The position numbers and the translations under genes were made by a program. Below, piece after piece: positions 35,251-45,069 of a stretch of 64,000 bases of DNA. Under the pieces are notes generated by a model, which had not been told where the DNA came from, made no database searches, and worked only from the letters and a program-made list of their open reading frames with translations. Source of the DNA: Prevotella heparinolytica (GTDB taxonomy: Bacteria > Bacteroidota > Bacteroidia > Bacteroidales > Bacteroidaceae); assembly GCF_004342845.1 (NCBI RefSeq), contig NZ_SLXB01000002.1, positions 1 through 64,000 on the forward strand, in the 5' to 3' direction. The first letter of the stretch is position 1; the number at the start of each line of letters is the position of its first letter.

Positions 35251-35832
35251 ATAGACTGTCGTAAACGCATCCGTAACGATTCCCTAATCCCCCGAATTTC
35301 TTCTTTACAAGCAACCGACTTCGGAGGATATGCCCGTCCCCTTTCGGGGCAAGCGTTTTTTGCAGCAGAACTTGTTTCGTGCAGCAAAAAACACAGCTTG
35401 CTATTTGCTTCTCCGGCGCAAATAAATCTGTTCTCTGACCGGAACAGAGGTAAAGCCAAGGGAGAGTAAAAACAGTCCCGGATACGTTCGAATCTTTCAT
35501 AACGCAAAGTTACGGAGCAAACCACTCTGCTCTCATATAGCAAGATATGCCTCTCGGTGCCGAATCGGAGCCACTTGCTTCCACCTACGAAAAAAGAGGC
35601 CATTCAAAGCAAAAGACCGGTTTATTTTGCGGAAAATCGGAACGTCGGGACATCCGGTCATATAACTATCCGGACCGGTAAACAGAAGGCTGTGCAGCCC
35701 TGTGTCTGCCTGTTTGGCCGTACCAACGGCTAAACGTTCCAACAGCCCAACGGGCAGACAGACAAACAGCCGGTCAAACGGATAGCTGCACGGACGCATA
35801 GACAGATATATCACTCATTCAATATAAAAATT
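35251..35832. other. Hairpin-rich gap between mobA and traA, candidate oriT
   Basis: No gene is seen. Inverted repeats: GTTTTTTGCAGCA / TGCAGCAAAAAAC (35355-35392, 12 of 13 paired), CCGGTC / GACCGG (35654-35678), GGCTG / CAGCC (35688-35699) and GTCTGCC / GGCAGAC (35704-35759). Location between divergent mob and tra operons and hairpin density fit an origin of transfer. The nick site is not identified. Confidence 0.5.
35505..35512 (-). promoter_or_regulatory. -7 box TAACTTTG for mobAB
   Basis: Minus-strand TAnnTTTG match about 275 bp before mobA, giving a long leader that contains the 35355-35392 hairpin. Confidence 0.4.
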
Positions 35833-36585
35833 ATGCAAAAGAAGACATTAAACGTGGCTTTCAGCACTCAGAAAGGCGGAGCCGGAAAAACAACCCTGAC
35901 TGTGCTGGTATCGTCCTACCTGCACTACGTAAAAGGCTACCATGTGGCCGTGATCGATTGCGACTTTCCCCAACACTCCATTGCTGAAATGCGTGAGCGA
36001 GACTTGAAAATGGTCATGGAAGACGAGCATTATAAATTGATGGCTTACGAGCAGTTTTCCGCTCTCGGGAAAAAGGCGTACGAAGTAATTGAAAGCAGCC
36101 CCGAAAACGCGATAACCGATGCGGAGGAGCTGACGGAAGCATTACACCCCGATTTCATCTTTTTCGACCTGCCCGGAACCATCAACAACCCGGCCGTAGT
36201 CAAAACCCTTTCTCGGATGGACTATATCATTGCCCCCATATCGGCAGACCGTGTCGTATTGGAGAGCACCCTGCAATACGCCATCACGGTCAACGATGCC
36301 CTGATCACTCCCGGAAGAGCGCAAATCAAAGGGTTGTACCTGCTTTGGAATCTGGTCGACGGACGGGAAAAGACCGAACTCTACGAGGTGTACGAAGATG
36401 TGATCGCCAAACTGGGCTTCTCGCTTTTCAAAACCTTCCTGCCCGACAGTAAGCGCTTCCGAAGGGAACAATCCGTCAGCCACAAAGCCCTGTTCCGCTC
36501 CACCCTCTTTCCTGCCGATAAAACCTTGATCAAAGGAAGTCATCTGGATGCCCTCATAGATGAAATGTTGAACACGCTCAAATAA
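35833..36585 (+). CDS. traA: TraA, ParA-type ATPase
   Basis: 250 residues. Deviant Walker A KGGAGKTT near residues 14-21, Walker A' DCDFPQHS and IFFDLPGT typical of ParA/Soj ATPases. First gene of the transfer operon, 7 bp before traB. It may position the element or the transfer machinery in the donor cell (inference from ParA biology). No signal peptide; cytoplasmic. Confidence 0.92.
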   Translation: MQKKTLNVAFSTQKGGAGKTTLTVLVSSYLHYVKGYHVAVIDCDFPQHSIAEMRERDLKMVMEDEHYKLMAYEQFSALGKKAYEVIESSPENAITDAEELTEALHPDFIFFDLPGTINNPAVVKTLSRMDYIIAPISADRVVLESTLQYAITVNDALITPGRAQIKGLYLLWNLVDGREKTELYEVYEDVIAKLGFSLFKTFLPDSKRFRREQSVSHKALFRSTLFPADKTLIKGSHLDALIDEMLNTLK

Positions 36586-36591
36586 CCGATT

Positions 36592-37035
36592 ATGGCAAAG
36601 AAGAAAGACATTAATCTAAGCGACTTGGATGCCAACTTCGTCATCTCCTCGTTCAAGAACAAAGAACGACGGAACAATCCGAGCGCCGTTCCCAAAGCTT
36701 TGGTGCCGGAGCAGGATGCGATAGAGGACGAAGAAGAGATCCGCATAGCCGTTGTGCCTGTGGAGGCTCCCCATGAAGAGCCGAAGCGGAAACGTGGCAA
36801 ATTACCCGATTATGAAAGCCTGTTCATTCAGGAGGCAGGCATTACGGCACGTACCGGCAAATCGGTTTATATCCGCAGGGAGCATCACGAGAGAATCACA
36901 AGAATCGTACAGGTTATCGGCAAGAATCAGGTTTCCCTGTTCAGTTATATCGACCAAGTACTTACGCACCATTTTGCGATCTATCAAAATGAGATAAAGG
37001 AGCTGTACGAGAAGTACAATGAAAACATCTTCTAA
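36592..37035 (+). CDS. traB: TraB, DUF3408 protein
   Basis: 147 residues. The N-terminal half is charged and disordered (EDEEEIRIAVVPVEAPHEEPKRKRGK). The C-terminal DUF3408 reads ESLFIQEAGITARTGKSVYIRREHHERITRIVQVIGKNQVSLFSYIDQVLTHHF, resembling a ribbon-helix-helix-like DNA-binding fold. It pairs with the ParA-like TraA, so it could be its DNA-binding partner (inference). Confidence 0.88.
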   Translation: MAKKKDINLSDLDANFVISSFKNKERRNNPSAVPKALVPEQDAIEDEEEIRIAVVPVEAPHEEPKRKRGKLPDYESLFIQEAGITARTGKSVYIRREHHERITRIVQVIGKNQVSLFSYIDQVLTHHFAIYQNEIKELYEKYNENIF

Positions 37036-37792
37036 GAAACGGATTATGGAAAAGATACTGACCGGGATAATCCTACTGTACGCTCTTTTTGTCGCCGTTT
37101 ACCTTACTTGGTTACGAGCGGGTCGAATACGCAAAAAGCATATCATCGGGCAGAGCGGTTCTTATCCTGAAGACAAGAGATTGAAGAGCGACATCGTAGG
37201 GAAAAGCCGTTTCAAGTTAAGTTCTCCGATGCCACTCGCCGCCAACGCGAAGCCACTTGATTCCAGCTTGTCGGAACCCAGAAATGCGATAGAAAAAGCC
37301 GGTAATTTTGCCCTGCCGGATGAAGGAAAACCGATCGCGGAAGTTCCGCCGGACGAACTCGACGAAGTTTTCTCCGATACGCCTTCCGGTGAGGAAAACG
37401 AGCCGATGGAAATCGACTATCCGCTCGAATATGAAACGGCGCCTCCGGAAGACTTCGATGAAGAAGAAACGGAAGAGATGGAAGGCTTGGCCGGAGCAAT
37501 GCTGGCAACGGGTGTTCGCTTTGAAAATTTGGGGAATGTGGTACGCACCCTAAACCGGACAGAGGACGCTACTCCCCGACAACGGCAAAAAGCGGGAGAT
37601 ACCCTGCTGGAGATACGCCGGAGCGATTTGTTCGAACAATTGATTTCGGGCAAACCCGATGCGAAACGAATGGTTACCGAGCTGATGGCGGAAAGCCTTG
37701 CCGCTTTCTATGAACGGAAAGACCGGGAGGCCGGGATATCCGGAGATCTAAAGAAAGTACCTGACGATTTCAACATCAGGGATTTTATATAA
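37019..37792 (+). CDS. traD: TraD, membrane-anchored transfer protein
   Basis: 257 residues from 37019; the ATG at 37046 (MEKILTGIILLYALF) is an alternative that would avoid the 17-bp overlap with traB. One N-terminal membrane segment, an acidic low-complexity middle (DEEETEEMEGLAG), then a conserved C-terminal helical region. It matches TraD of Bacteroides conjugative transposons, whose function is unknown and which is unrelated to F-plasmid TraD. Confidence 0.85.
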   Translation: MKTSSKKRIMEKILTGIILLYALFVAVYLTWLRAGRIRKKHIIGQSGSYPEDKRLKSDIVGKSRFKLSSPMPLAANAKPLDSSLSEPRNAIEKAGNFALPDEGKPIAEVPPDELDEVFSDTPSGEENEPMEIDYPLEYETAPPEDFDEEETEEMEGLAGAMLATGVRFENLGNVVRTLNRTEDATPRQRQKAGDTLLEIRRSDLFEQLISGKPDAKRMVTELMAESLAAFYERKDREAGISGDLKKVPDDFNIRDFI

Positions 37793-37867
37793 AGTATAAG
37801 ACAAGAAGTGTAACAACGTAAAAAAGAAGCGATGAAAGAAAAAGAGTACGGCTGACAAGGAGGTTTG

Positions 37868-37877
37868 CCACTAAAAA
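37868..37877 (+). promoter_or_regulatory. Leader motif CCACTAAAAA before traE
   Basis: Plus-strand copy in the traD-traE gap, 71 nt before the traE start. Confidence 0.4.
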
Positions 37878-37948
37878 TACTAAGTAACCTCATTTATTTA
37901 TCCGGTATCGGGACCATCCATCCCGGTACCTCTTAACAATTTCTCAAT

Positions 37949-38251
37949 ATGACCAAGAAAAAAGTATTTCTTTCGGTAGCGTTTCTTTGGGCTACCGTTT
38001 ATGGTGCCTTTGCACAGGGCAATGGTGTCGGGGGGATTACCGAAGCCACCAACATGGTAACCTCCTATTTTGATCCCGCGACCAAACTCATTTATGCGAT
38101 CGGCGCGGTTGTGGGTTTGATCGGTGGAGTCAAAGTCTATTCGAAGTTCAGCAGCGGAGACCCCGACACTTCAAAGACTGCCGCCTCGTGGTTCGGTGCC
38201 TGTATCTTCTTAATCGTGGCTGCTACCATCCTGCGCTCTTTCTTCCTTTAA
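37949..38251 (+). CDS. traE: TraE, DUF4134 membrane protein
   Basis: 100 residues. Signal-like N-terminus ending in AFAQ, then two membrane helices (LIYAIGAVVGLIGGVKVY and ASWFGACIFLIVAATILRSFFL). Size and topology match VirB2-like DUF4134 proteins, a candidate pilin or inner-membrane channel part. The 156-bp gap before it holds a leader motif. Confidence 0.9.
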   Translation: MTKKKVFLSVAFLWATVYGAFAQGNGVGGITEATNMVTSYFDPATKLIYAIGAVVGLIGGVKVYSKFSSGDPDTSKTAASWFGACIFLIVAATILRSFFL

Positions 38252-38270
38252 CCGGTAGCCTAAACAGAGA

Positions 38271-38606
38271 ATGATGGAATATACGATTAACAAAGGAATA
38301 GGCAAGAGTGTAGAATTTCAAGGCCTCAAAGCCCAATACCTGTTCATTTTTGCGGGCGGACTGCTTGCCCTCTTTGTGCTCTTTGTCGTCATGTATATGG
38401 CGGGGATCAACCAGTGGGTCTGCATCGGTTTCGGAATCGGCTCGGCATCTGTTCTGGTCGGGATGACCTTTAAGCTGAACGAACGGTATGGAGAATACGG
38501 ATTGATGAAACGGTTGGCCAAACGGCAACATCCCCGTTTCCTGATCAACCGCAAAGCGCCCCACCGCCTGTTCCGGAGTAAGAGAAAGGAGGTTGTCCAT
38601 GCGTAA
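38271..38606 (+). CDS. traF: TraF, DUF4133 membrane protein
   Basis: 111 residues with two close membrane helices (AQYLFIFAGGLLALFVLFVVMYMAG and VCIGFGIGSASVLVGMTF) and a basic tail. VirB3-like by size and by its place between traE and the TraG ATPase. It overlaps traG by 8 bp. Confidence 0.9.
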   Translation: MMEYTINKGIGKSVEFQGLKAQYLFIFAGGLLALFVLFVVMYMAGINQWVCIGFGIGSASVLVGMTFKLNERYGEYGLMKRLAKRQHPRFLINRKAPHRLFRSKRKEVVHA

Positions 38607-41106
38607 TACCTTGAAAGCCTCTACGATTGAAAGCAAATTCCCGTTACTGGCCGTAGAACACGATTGTATTATTTCCAAAGATGCGGATATTACCGTCGCT
38701 TTTCAGGTCGAACTGCCGGAACTTTTTACCGTCACTCGTGCGGAGTACGAAGCCATTCACGCCTCTTGGACAAAGGCGGTCAAAGTTCTGCCGGATTATT
38801 CTGTCGTACACAAACAAGACTGGTTTGTGCGGGAAACTTACCAGTCTGATACAGCTCAAGAGGATATGAGTTTTCTCTCCCGAAGTTTTGAAAAACATTT
38901 CAATGAGCGTCCGTTTCTGAATTACTCCTGTTTCCTGTTCCTGACAAAAACGACGAAAGAGCGGATGCGAATGCAGAGTAGCTTTTCTTCGCTTTGCTGT
39001 GGGAATATCGTTCCCAAAGAGGTCAATAAGGAAACCGGTATAAAGTTTTTGGAAGCGGTCGGGCAGTTTGAGCGGATTATGAACGATAGCGGATTTATCC
39101 GTCTTATCCGGATCACCTCGGATGAGATTACCGGAACAAATGAGCAGCCGGGATTGATTGAAAAATATTTTTCTCTGTCGCTCAATGGTAGCGCTTGTCT
39201 GGAAGATATGGAGCTGGGCACGGATAGTCTGCGGATAGGCAGTAAGCATGTTTGCCTACACACTCTTTCGGATACGGATGATCTGCCGGGACGTATCGGA
39301 ACGGACATGCGCTACGAAAAACTGTCGACCGACCGGAGCGATTGCAGGCTTTCGTTTGCCTCTCCTGTCGGCTTGTTGCTCTCCTGCGACCATCTTTACA
39401 ATCAGTACCTGTTTATCGAAGACAGCGCAGAGAACTTGCGAAGGTTTGAGAAGAATGCACGGAATATGCAGTCGCTCTCGCGTTATTCCAGAGGCAACCA
39501 GATAAACAAGGAGTGGATCGATAAGTACCTGAACGAAGCACACTCTTTCGGGTTGACTTCGATACGGGCACATTTCAACGTGATGGCGTGGAGCGACGAT
39601 CCGGACGAGCTGAAGCATATCCGCAACGATGTGGGCAGCCAGCTTGCCTTGATGGAATGCAAACCCCGCCATAATACGGTAGATGTCGCCACACTCTATT
39701 GGGCAGGTATGCCGGGCAACAGTGGCGACTTCCCTGCCGAAGAATCGTTCTACACTTTTATCGAACCGGCTCTCTGCTTCTTTACCGAGGAGACGAACTA
39801 CCGCAGTTCACCCAGTCCATTCGGTATCAAAATGGCAGACCGCATCAGCGGGAAACCGCTCCATGTGGACATCTCCGACCTACCCATGAAAAAGGGAGTC
39901 ATTACGAACCGGAATAAGTTTATTCTTGGGCCAAGCGGAAGCGGCAAATCGTTTTTTACGAACCATATGTGCCGCCAGTATTACGAGCAGGGAACACACA
40001 TTGTCCTTGTGGATACGGGAAATTCCTATCAGGGATTGTGCAACCTGATTCACCGTAAGACAGACGGCCGGGACGGAATCTATTTTACCTATACGGAAGA
40101 AAATCCGATTGCCTTTAATCCCTTTTATACGGATGACCATGTTTTCGACATCGAAAAGCGGGAAAGTATCAAAACGTTGATTCTGACTTTATGGAAGCGG
40201 GATAACGAAGCGCCGACACGGGCGGAAGAAGTTGCCCTTTCCAATGCCGTCAGCCTGTATATCGACAAGCTGAAAGAGGATAGCCGTATGACATCGTCTT
40301 TCAACACCTTCTATGAATTTGTCCGGGATGAATACAGCGGAGTCTTGGAGACGAAGAAAGTACGGGAAAAGGATTTCGACATCGCCAATTTTCTCAACGT
40401 GCTGGAACCGTACTACAGAGGTGGGGAATATGACTTCCTGCTAAATTCCGACCGGCAACTCGATTTGTTATCCAAACGCTTCATCGTCTTTGAAATCGAT
40501 GCGATCAAAGATCATAAAATCCTCTTTCCGGTGGTTACCATTATCATCATGGAAGTATTCATCAACAAGATGCGCCGTTTACAGGGGATTCGCAAGATGA
40601 TCCTTATCGAGGAGGCGTGGAAAGCGATTGCCAAAGAAGGGATGGCTGAGTACATCAAGTACCTGTTTAAGACCGTCCGCAAGTTTTTCGGTGAAGCTAT
40701 CGTAGTGACGCAGGAGGTTGATGACATCATCGCTTCGCCCATTGTCAAGGAGAGTATCATTAACAACAGTGACTGTAAAATCCTGCTTGACCAGCGCAAA
40801 TACATGAACAAGTTCGACAGCATTCAGGCTTTACTCGGCCTGACGGATAAGGAGAAGTCGCAGATTCTTTCCATCAATATGTCGAATGTGCCCAGCCGTA
40901 AATACAAGGAAGTGTGGTTTGGGCTGGGCGGTGTACAATCGGCGGTTTATGCCACTGAGGTTAGTTTGGAAGAGTATTACACGTACACGACCGAAGAGTC
41001 TGAAAAACTGGAATTGTTGCGTCTGACCGAACAGTTGGACGGTAATATGGAGTTGGCGATTAAACAGATGGCCGAAAGAGAACGGCAAGGCAGGGAAAAC
41101 CTGTAA
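38599..41106 (+). CDS. traG: TraG, VirB4-type conjugation ATPase
   Basis: About 835 residues from the ATG at 38599, which has an AGGAGG ribosome-binding site 6 nt upstream. Walker A GPSGSGKS near residue 444, Walker B-like KMILIEEAWKAIAKEG near 670, and the C-terminal VTQEVDDIIASPIVKESIINNSD typical of TraG/VirB4. It powers assembly of and transport through the mating channel at the inner membrane. Confidence 0.95.
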   Translation: MRNTLKASTIESKFPLLAVEHDCIISKDADITVAFQVELPELFTVTRAEYEAIHASWTKAVKVLPDYSVVHKQDWFVRETYQSDTAQEDMSFLSRSFEKHFNERPFLNYSCFLFLTKTTKERMRMQSSFSSLCCGNIVPKEVNKETGIKFLEAVGQFERIMNDSGFIRLIRITSDEITGTNEQPGLIEKYFSLSLNGSACLEDMELGTDSLRIGSKHVCLHTLSDTDDLPGRIGTDMRYEKLSTDRSDCRLSFASPVGLLLSCDHLYNQYLFIEDSAENLRRFEKNARNMQSLSRYSRGNQINKEWIDKYLNEAHSFGLTSIRAHFNVMAWSDDPDELKHIRNDVGSQLALMECKPRHNTVDVATLYWAGMPGNSGDFPAEESFYTFIEPALCFFTEETNYRSSPSPFGIKMADRISGKPLHVDISDLPMKKGVITNRNKFILGPSGSGKSFFTNHMCRQYYEQGTHIVLVDTGNSYQGLCNLIHRKTDGRDGIYFTYTEENPIAFNPFYTDDHVFDIEKRESIKTLILTLWKRDNEAPTRAEEVALSNAVSLYIDKLKEDSRMTSSFNTFYEFVRDEYSGVLETKKVREKDFDIANFLNVLEPYYRGGEYDFLLNSDRQLDLLSKRFIVFEIDAIKDHKILFPVVTIIIMEVFINKMRRLQGIRKMILIEEAWKAIAKEGMAEYIKYLFKTVRKFFGEAIVVTQEVDDIIASPIVKESIINNSDCKILLDQRKYMNKFDSIQALLGLTDKEKSQILSINMSNVPSRKYKEVWFGLGGVQSAVYATEVSLEEYYTYTTEESEKLELLRLTEQLDGNMELAIKQMAERERQGRENL

Positions 41107-41157
41107 ACTTCCCTTTATTAGAAACTATTCATTATCAATTATTAAAAATCAAAGAAC

Positions 41158-41781
41158 ATGAAACGAATTATTTTATCGTGTCTGGTAGCGGCTCTTTCCG
41201 TGTGTTCCTATCAGGCCAAAGCACAGTGGGTGGTAACCGACCCGACCAATTTGGTACAAAACATCATCAGCGCCGTGCAGGGAACTTCTACGGCAGCGAA
41301 TATGATTAAAAACCTGAATGAAAGCATTAAAATCTACAAACAGGGAAAAGAGTATTACGACGCGCTGAAGTCCGTACACAACCTGATTAAAGATGCCCGC
41401 AAGGTGAAGCTGACCATCGAAATGGTGAGCGAAATTACGGATATCTACGTGAACGGATTCAACAAGATGGTAAGCGACCCGAATTTTTCTCCCGATGAAT
41501 TGACGGCGATCTCTACCGGATATGCCAAACTGTTGGCAGAAGGAGGCGCTTTGGTTTCGGACTTGAAAAACATCGTAACCAAGGGCAATGGGCTATCGCT
41601 GTCCGACAAGGAGCGGATGGATGCCATCGATCAGATATACAACAAGATGTTGGAGTACCGCAACCTGACGAAGTACTATACCCGGAAAAGTATCTCGGTA
41701 TCATACATCCGGGCCAAAGAGAAAAACGATATGAAACGGGTATTGGCGTTATATGGCAGTCCTTCCGAGCGTTACTGGTAA
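41158..41781 (+). CDS. traI: TraI, DUF4141 exported protein
   Basis: 207 residues. Signal peptide MKRIILSCLVAALSVCSYQAKAQ, then a helical periplasmic protein (NMIKNLNESIKIYKQGKEYYDALKSV) consistent with DUF4141. VirB5-like by position between the ATPase and TraJ. Function in CTnDOT TraI is not defined at molecular level. Confidence 0.9.
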   Translation: MKRIILSCLVAALSVCSYQAKAQWVVTDPTNLVQNIISAVQGTSTAANMIKNLNESIKIYKQGKEYYDALKSVHNLIKDARKVKLTIEMVSEITDIYVNGFNKMVSDPNFSPDELTAISTGYAKLLAEGGALVSDLKNIVTKGNGLSLSDKERMDAIDQIYNKMLEYRNLTKYYTRKSISVSYIRAKEKNDMKRVLALYGSPSERYW

Positions 41782-41801
41782 CTCAAAAAAGAGAAGAAGA
41801 C

Positions 41802-42788
41802 ATGAACTTTGATAATCTGCATCAGCTTCTTGCCAATCTCTATCAGGAGATGTTGCCGCTTTGCTCCGACATGATCGGCGTAGCCAAAGGCTTAGCCGGT
41901 CTCGGAGCTTTGTTCTATGTGGCCTACAGAGTTTGGCAGGCACTCGCGCGTGCCGAACCCATCGACGTGTTTCCTTTGCTGCGTCCGTTCGCGATCGGTC
42001 TGTGTATCCTGTTTTTCCCGACACTTGTTTTGGGAAGCATTCATGCCGTCATGAGTCCCATCGTCAAAGGATCGCATACCGTCATGGAGAGCCAGATAAC
42101 CGATGTGCAGGCATTGCAACAACAGAAAGACCAGCTCCATTACGAAGCCCGGTTGCGGAAAGGTAAAGCGTGGCTGGTCGATGACGAAGCCTATGACCAG
42201 AAGATGAAAGACTTGGGTATCATGGATACTCCCGAAATCATCGGCATGTGGGGAGAAAGGCTTTGGTACGACATCAAGACGTGGTTTCGGGAGGTTGTCA
42301 GAGACTTTTTCGAACTGCTTTTCCATGCCGCAGCCTTGAGTATCGACACGATACGCACCTTTTTTCTCATCGTACTGTCCATATTGGGGCCGATTGCCTT
42401 TGCTTTTTCCGTTTACGACGGATTTCAGGCGACACTCACCCAGTGGTTGGCACGCTACATCGGGGTCTATCTCTGGTTACCCGTGGCCGACCTTTTTTCG
42501 GCAGTCCTGTCGAAGATTCAGGCCTTGATGCTGCAACAGGATATTGCCCTGCTGCAAGACCCCAATTACGTTCCCGACGGATCGAACGGCATTTACATCG
42601 TTTTTCTGATTATCGGAATCGTCGGCTACTTTACGATCCCGACAGTTGCCGGTTGGATTATCCATTCCGGAGGGGCCGGAGCATACGGCAGCGCGGTAAA
42701 CAAAACGGCAGGCAAGGCCGGAGGGGTGGCAAGCGGAGTCGCGGGAGCCACACTCGGAAATGTAGGAGGCCGGTTGCTCGGTAAGTAA
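41802..42788 (+). CDS. traJ: TraJ, polytopic channel protein (VirB6-like)
   Basis: 328 residues with at least five membrane segments (GVAKGLAGLGALFYVAYRVW, PFAIGLCILFFPTLVLGSI, IRTFFLIVLSILGPIAFAFSVY, and GIYIVFLIIGIVGYFTIPTV among them) and a Gly/Ala-rich tail. It matches TraJ of Bacteroides conjugative transposons, likely the VirB6-type inner-membrane core of the channel. Confidence 0.92.
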   Translation: MNFDNLHQLLANLYQEMLPLCSDMIGVAKGLAGLGALFYVAYRVWQALARAEPIDVFPLLRPFAIGLCILFFPTLVLGSIHAVMSPIVKGSHTVMESQITDVQALQQQKDQLHYEARLRKGKAWLVDDEAYDQKMKDLGIMDTPEIIGMWGERLWYDIKTWFREVVRDFFELLFHAAALSIDTIRTFFLIVLSILGPIAFAFSVYDGFQATLTQWLARYIGVYLWLPVADLFSAVLSKIQALMLQQDIALLQDPNYVPDGSNGIYIVFLIIGIVGYFTIPTVAGWIIHSGGAGAYGSAVNKTAGKAGGVASGVAGATLGNVGGRLLGK

Positions 42789-42805
42789 AATCAAAAACAA
42801 AAACT

Positions 42806-43429
42806 ATGGAGTTCAGAAGTTTAAAGAATATCGAAACAAGTTTCAGACAAATACGGATGATGGTCTTTGTGTTTGTCCTTTTATGTGCCGGAATTACCGG
42901 GTATTCGGTTTGGAGTTCCTACTCTTTTGCCGAAGCCCAGCGGCAGAAAATCTATGTATTGGATGAAGGCAAGTCACTTATGTTGGCGCTTTCGCAGGAT
43001 TTGGCACAGAACCGTCCGGTAGAAGCCCGTGAGCATGTCAAACGTTTTCACGAACTGTTCTTCACCCTTTCACCCGACAGAAACGCCATCGAATCGAACA
43101 TCAACCGGGCTCTCTTTCTGGTCGACAAGAGCGCTTTCCGCTACTATCAGGATATGCAGGAGAAAGGGTATTACAACCGGATTGTGGCCGGCAATATCCA
43201 TCAGATGATCCGGGTCGATTCGGTTGCATGCAACTTCGACACTTATCCCTACAGGACAACGGTCTATGCCACACAGAAGATTATCCGGGCAAGCAACGTA
43301 ACGGAGCGAAGCCTCGTTACCCGTTGCGACCTGCATAACTCCGTCCGTAGCGACAATAACCCGCACGGGTTCATGATGGAACGTTTCGAAATCATCGCGA
43401 ACAGGGATATACGAACCATAGACCGGTAA
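42806..43429 (+). CDS. traK: TraK, VirB8-like protein
   Basis: 207 residues. Cytoplasmic N-terminus (MEFRSLKNIETSFRQIRMM), one membrane helix (VFVFVLLCAGITGYSVW), then a periplasmic NTF2-like domain. The bitopic topology is that of VirB8 scaffold proteins. Near contiguous with traL (3 bp). Confidence 0.92.
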   Translation: MEFRSLKNIETSFRQIRMMVFVFVLLCAGITGYSVWSSYSFAEAQRQKIYVLDEGKSLMLALSQDLAQNRPVEAREHVKRFHELFFTLSPDRNAIESNINRALFLVDKSAFRYYQDMQEKGYYNRIVAGNIHQMIRVDSVACNFDTYPYRTTVYATQKIIRASNVTERSLVTRCDLHNSVRSDNNPHGFMMERFEIIANRDIRTIDR

Positions 43430-43432
43430 GCC

Positions 43433-43696
43433 ATGATAAGAAACAGCATCGAAATCCTGAAAAAACGGATGGAACGGTATGTGCGCTCTCGATTGGAACA
43501 GATGTCTCCCCAAAGCCGGATAAGGACGGTACTTCTTCTGCTTGTCCTCTTCGGTACGCTGGCGTTCTACATGACCGTTTCTTCTCTTTATGAGATGGGA
43601 AAAGGCAAGCGGAATATATCGATAGAGCGCATCAGGTATCTGAAACCGGAATCGCAAACAGACAGTATAAAAACAATTAAACTCATTCCACGATGA
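43433..43696 (+). CDS. traL: TraL, DUF3989 small membrane protein
   Basis: 87 residues with one membrane helix (TVLLLLVLFGTLAFYMTVSSLY) between basic ends. It overlaps traM by 4 bp (ATGA-type coupling). A constant member of the Bacteroides tra operon; exact role unknown. Confidence 0.88.
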   Translation: MIRNSIEILKKRMERYVRSRLEQMSPQSRIRTVLLLLVLFGTLAFYMTVSSLYEMGKGKRNISIERIRYLKPESQTDSIKTIKLIPR

Positions 43697-45051
43697 ATAA
43701 AGAACATGAAGGCAACGACCCGAAAGCGGAAGTTGTCGAGAAGCAAAAGATGAAGGCGGATAAGCCCGGAAAGGAGCTTACTCCGCAAGAGATTCAGAAG
43801 CGGAAAAAGATGTTGGTTTACCCGCTCTTTTTCCTGATTTTTGCCGGAGCGATGTGGCTCATTTTTGCTCCTTCCGGCAACAAAGAGAACACGCAGTCCG
43901 ACGGGTTCAATCCCGAACTGCCTATCCCGAAAGATGAAGCCATTGTCGGGGATAAGCGGGAAGCTTACGAACGGGAAGCCATGCAAAGCAAGCAGCAGGA
44001 AAAGATGCGTACGCTGCAATACTTTTCGCTCCTTACGGAAGATGAACACGGCGATTATGTGGCGGATGCCCGTGTAACGGAAGCGAACAACGCATCCGGC
44101 TATACGGAGGGTCGCAATCCCCGTAATGGCGAAGGCCTCCGCTCTTCGGCACACGCTTATCAGGACATCAACCGTCAATTAAGCAGCTGGTACGACCAAC
44201 CCGCAGAAGAAACGGACGAGCAGACACAGCTCGCCTTGGAGTATCGTGTTCAGGAGTTAGAAAGGCAATTGGAAGAAAAATCTTCCACCGATCAACAACT
44301 TGACTTGATAGAGAAATCGTATGCGATTGCGGCAAAATATATGTCCGCTACGCCTGCTCAGTCGGTAACTTCCGATGCACAGGCGGCACAGCCTGCCGAA
44401 GTTGCAGGAAGTGCAGGCAATTTAAGAGAGAAAATTATCCCCAAACCGGTATCGCAGGTGCAACGGAATGTGGTCTCTCTTTTATCTGCCCCGATGGAAA
44501 CCTATGATTTTATGGAACAGTACGGCAAACCCCGCAACATGGGATTTATTACGGCTGCCGGCAACGAAGCGATAACGGATAAAAACAGCATCCGCGCTTC
44601 GGTCTATCGCACCGTAACCCTGTCCAACGGCAAAGAGTTACAACTGCGTTTGCTGGAGCCGATGAGAGCCGGACAGTTCCTGATACCGGCCAATACGATC
44701 CTTGTCGGGAGCGCCAAACTCGGAGGCGAACGCCTGCATATCACCGTTACGTCCATCCGGTATGTCGATAATGTAATCCCGGTCGAACTGGAGGTGTACG
44801 ACATCGATGGAGTGCAAGGCATTTTTGTTCCCAACTCGACCGAAATCAATGCGGCCAAAGAGATTGCCGCCAACATGGGAGCCTCTACGGGGAGCAACAT
44901 TACCATCGGGGGAAATGTGGGTTCGCAACTGGCTGCCGATTTGGGACGAAACGCCATGCAGGGCATTTCGCAATACATCGGCAAGAAGATGCGGGAGGTC
45001 AAAGTTACCCTGAAAGCGGGATACCGGGTTTTGCTACTCCCCAAGACGTAA
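43693..45051 (+). CDS. traM: TraM, VirB10-like protein
   Basis: 452 residues. The N-terminal cytoplasmic charged region and one membrane helix (YPLFFLIFAGAMWLIFAPSG, about 37-56) are followed by a long linker and a C-terminal beta domain (IRASVYRTVTLSNGKELQLRLLEPM, then GQFLIPANTILVGSA) like VirB10/TraM. It spans the envelope and connects inner- and outer-membrane parts of the channel. Confidence 0.93.
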   Translation: MNKEHEGNDPKAEVVEKQKMKADKPGKELTPQEIQKRKKMLVYPLFFLIFAGAMWLIFAPSGNKENTQSDGFNPELPIPKDEAIVGDKREAYEREAMQSKQQEKMRTLQYFSLLTEDEHGDYVADARVTEANNASGYTEGRNPRNGEGLRSSAHAYQDINRQLSSWYDQPAEETDEQTQLALEYRVQELERQLEEKSSTDQQLDLIEKSYAIAAKYMSATPAQSVTSDAQAAQPAEVAGSAGNLREKIIPKPVSQVQRNVVSLLSAPMETYDFMEQYGKPRNMGFITAAGNEAITDKNSIRASVYRTVTLSNGKELQLRLLEPMRAGQFLIPANTILVGSAKLGGERLHITVTSIRYVDNVIPVELEVYDIDGVQGIFVPNSTEINAAKEIAANMGASTGSNITIGGNVGSQLAADLGRNAMQGISQYIGKKMREVKVTLKAGYRVLLLPKT

Positions 45052-45069
45052 CACAGGGACACACGTTCG

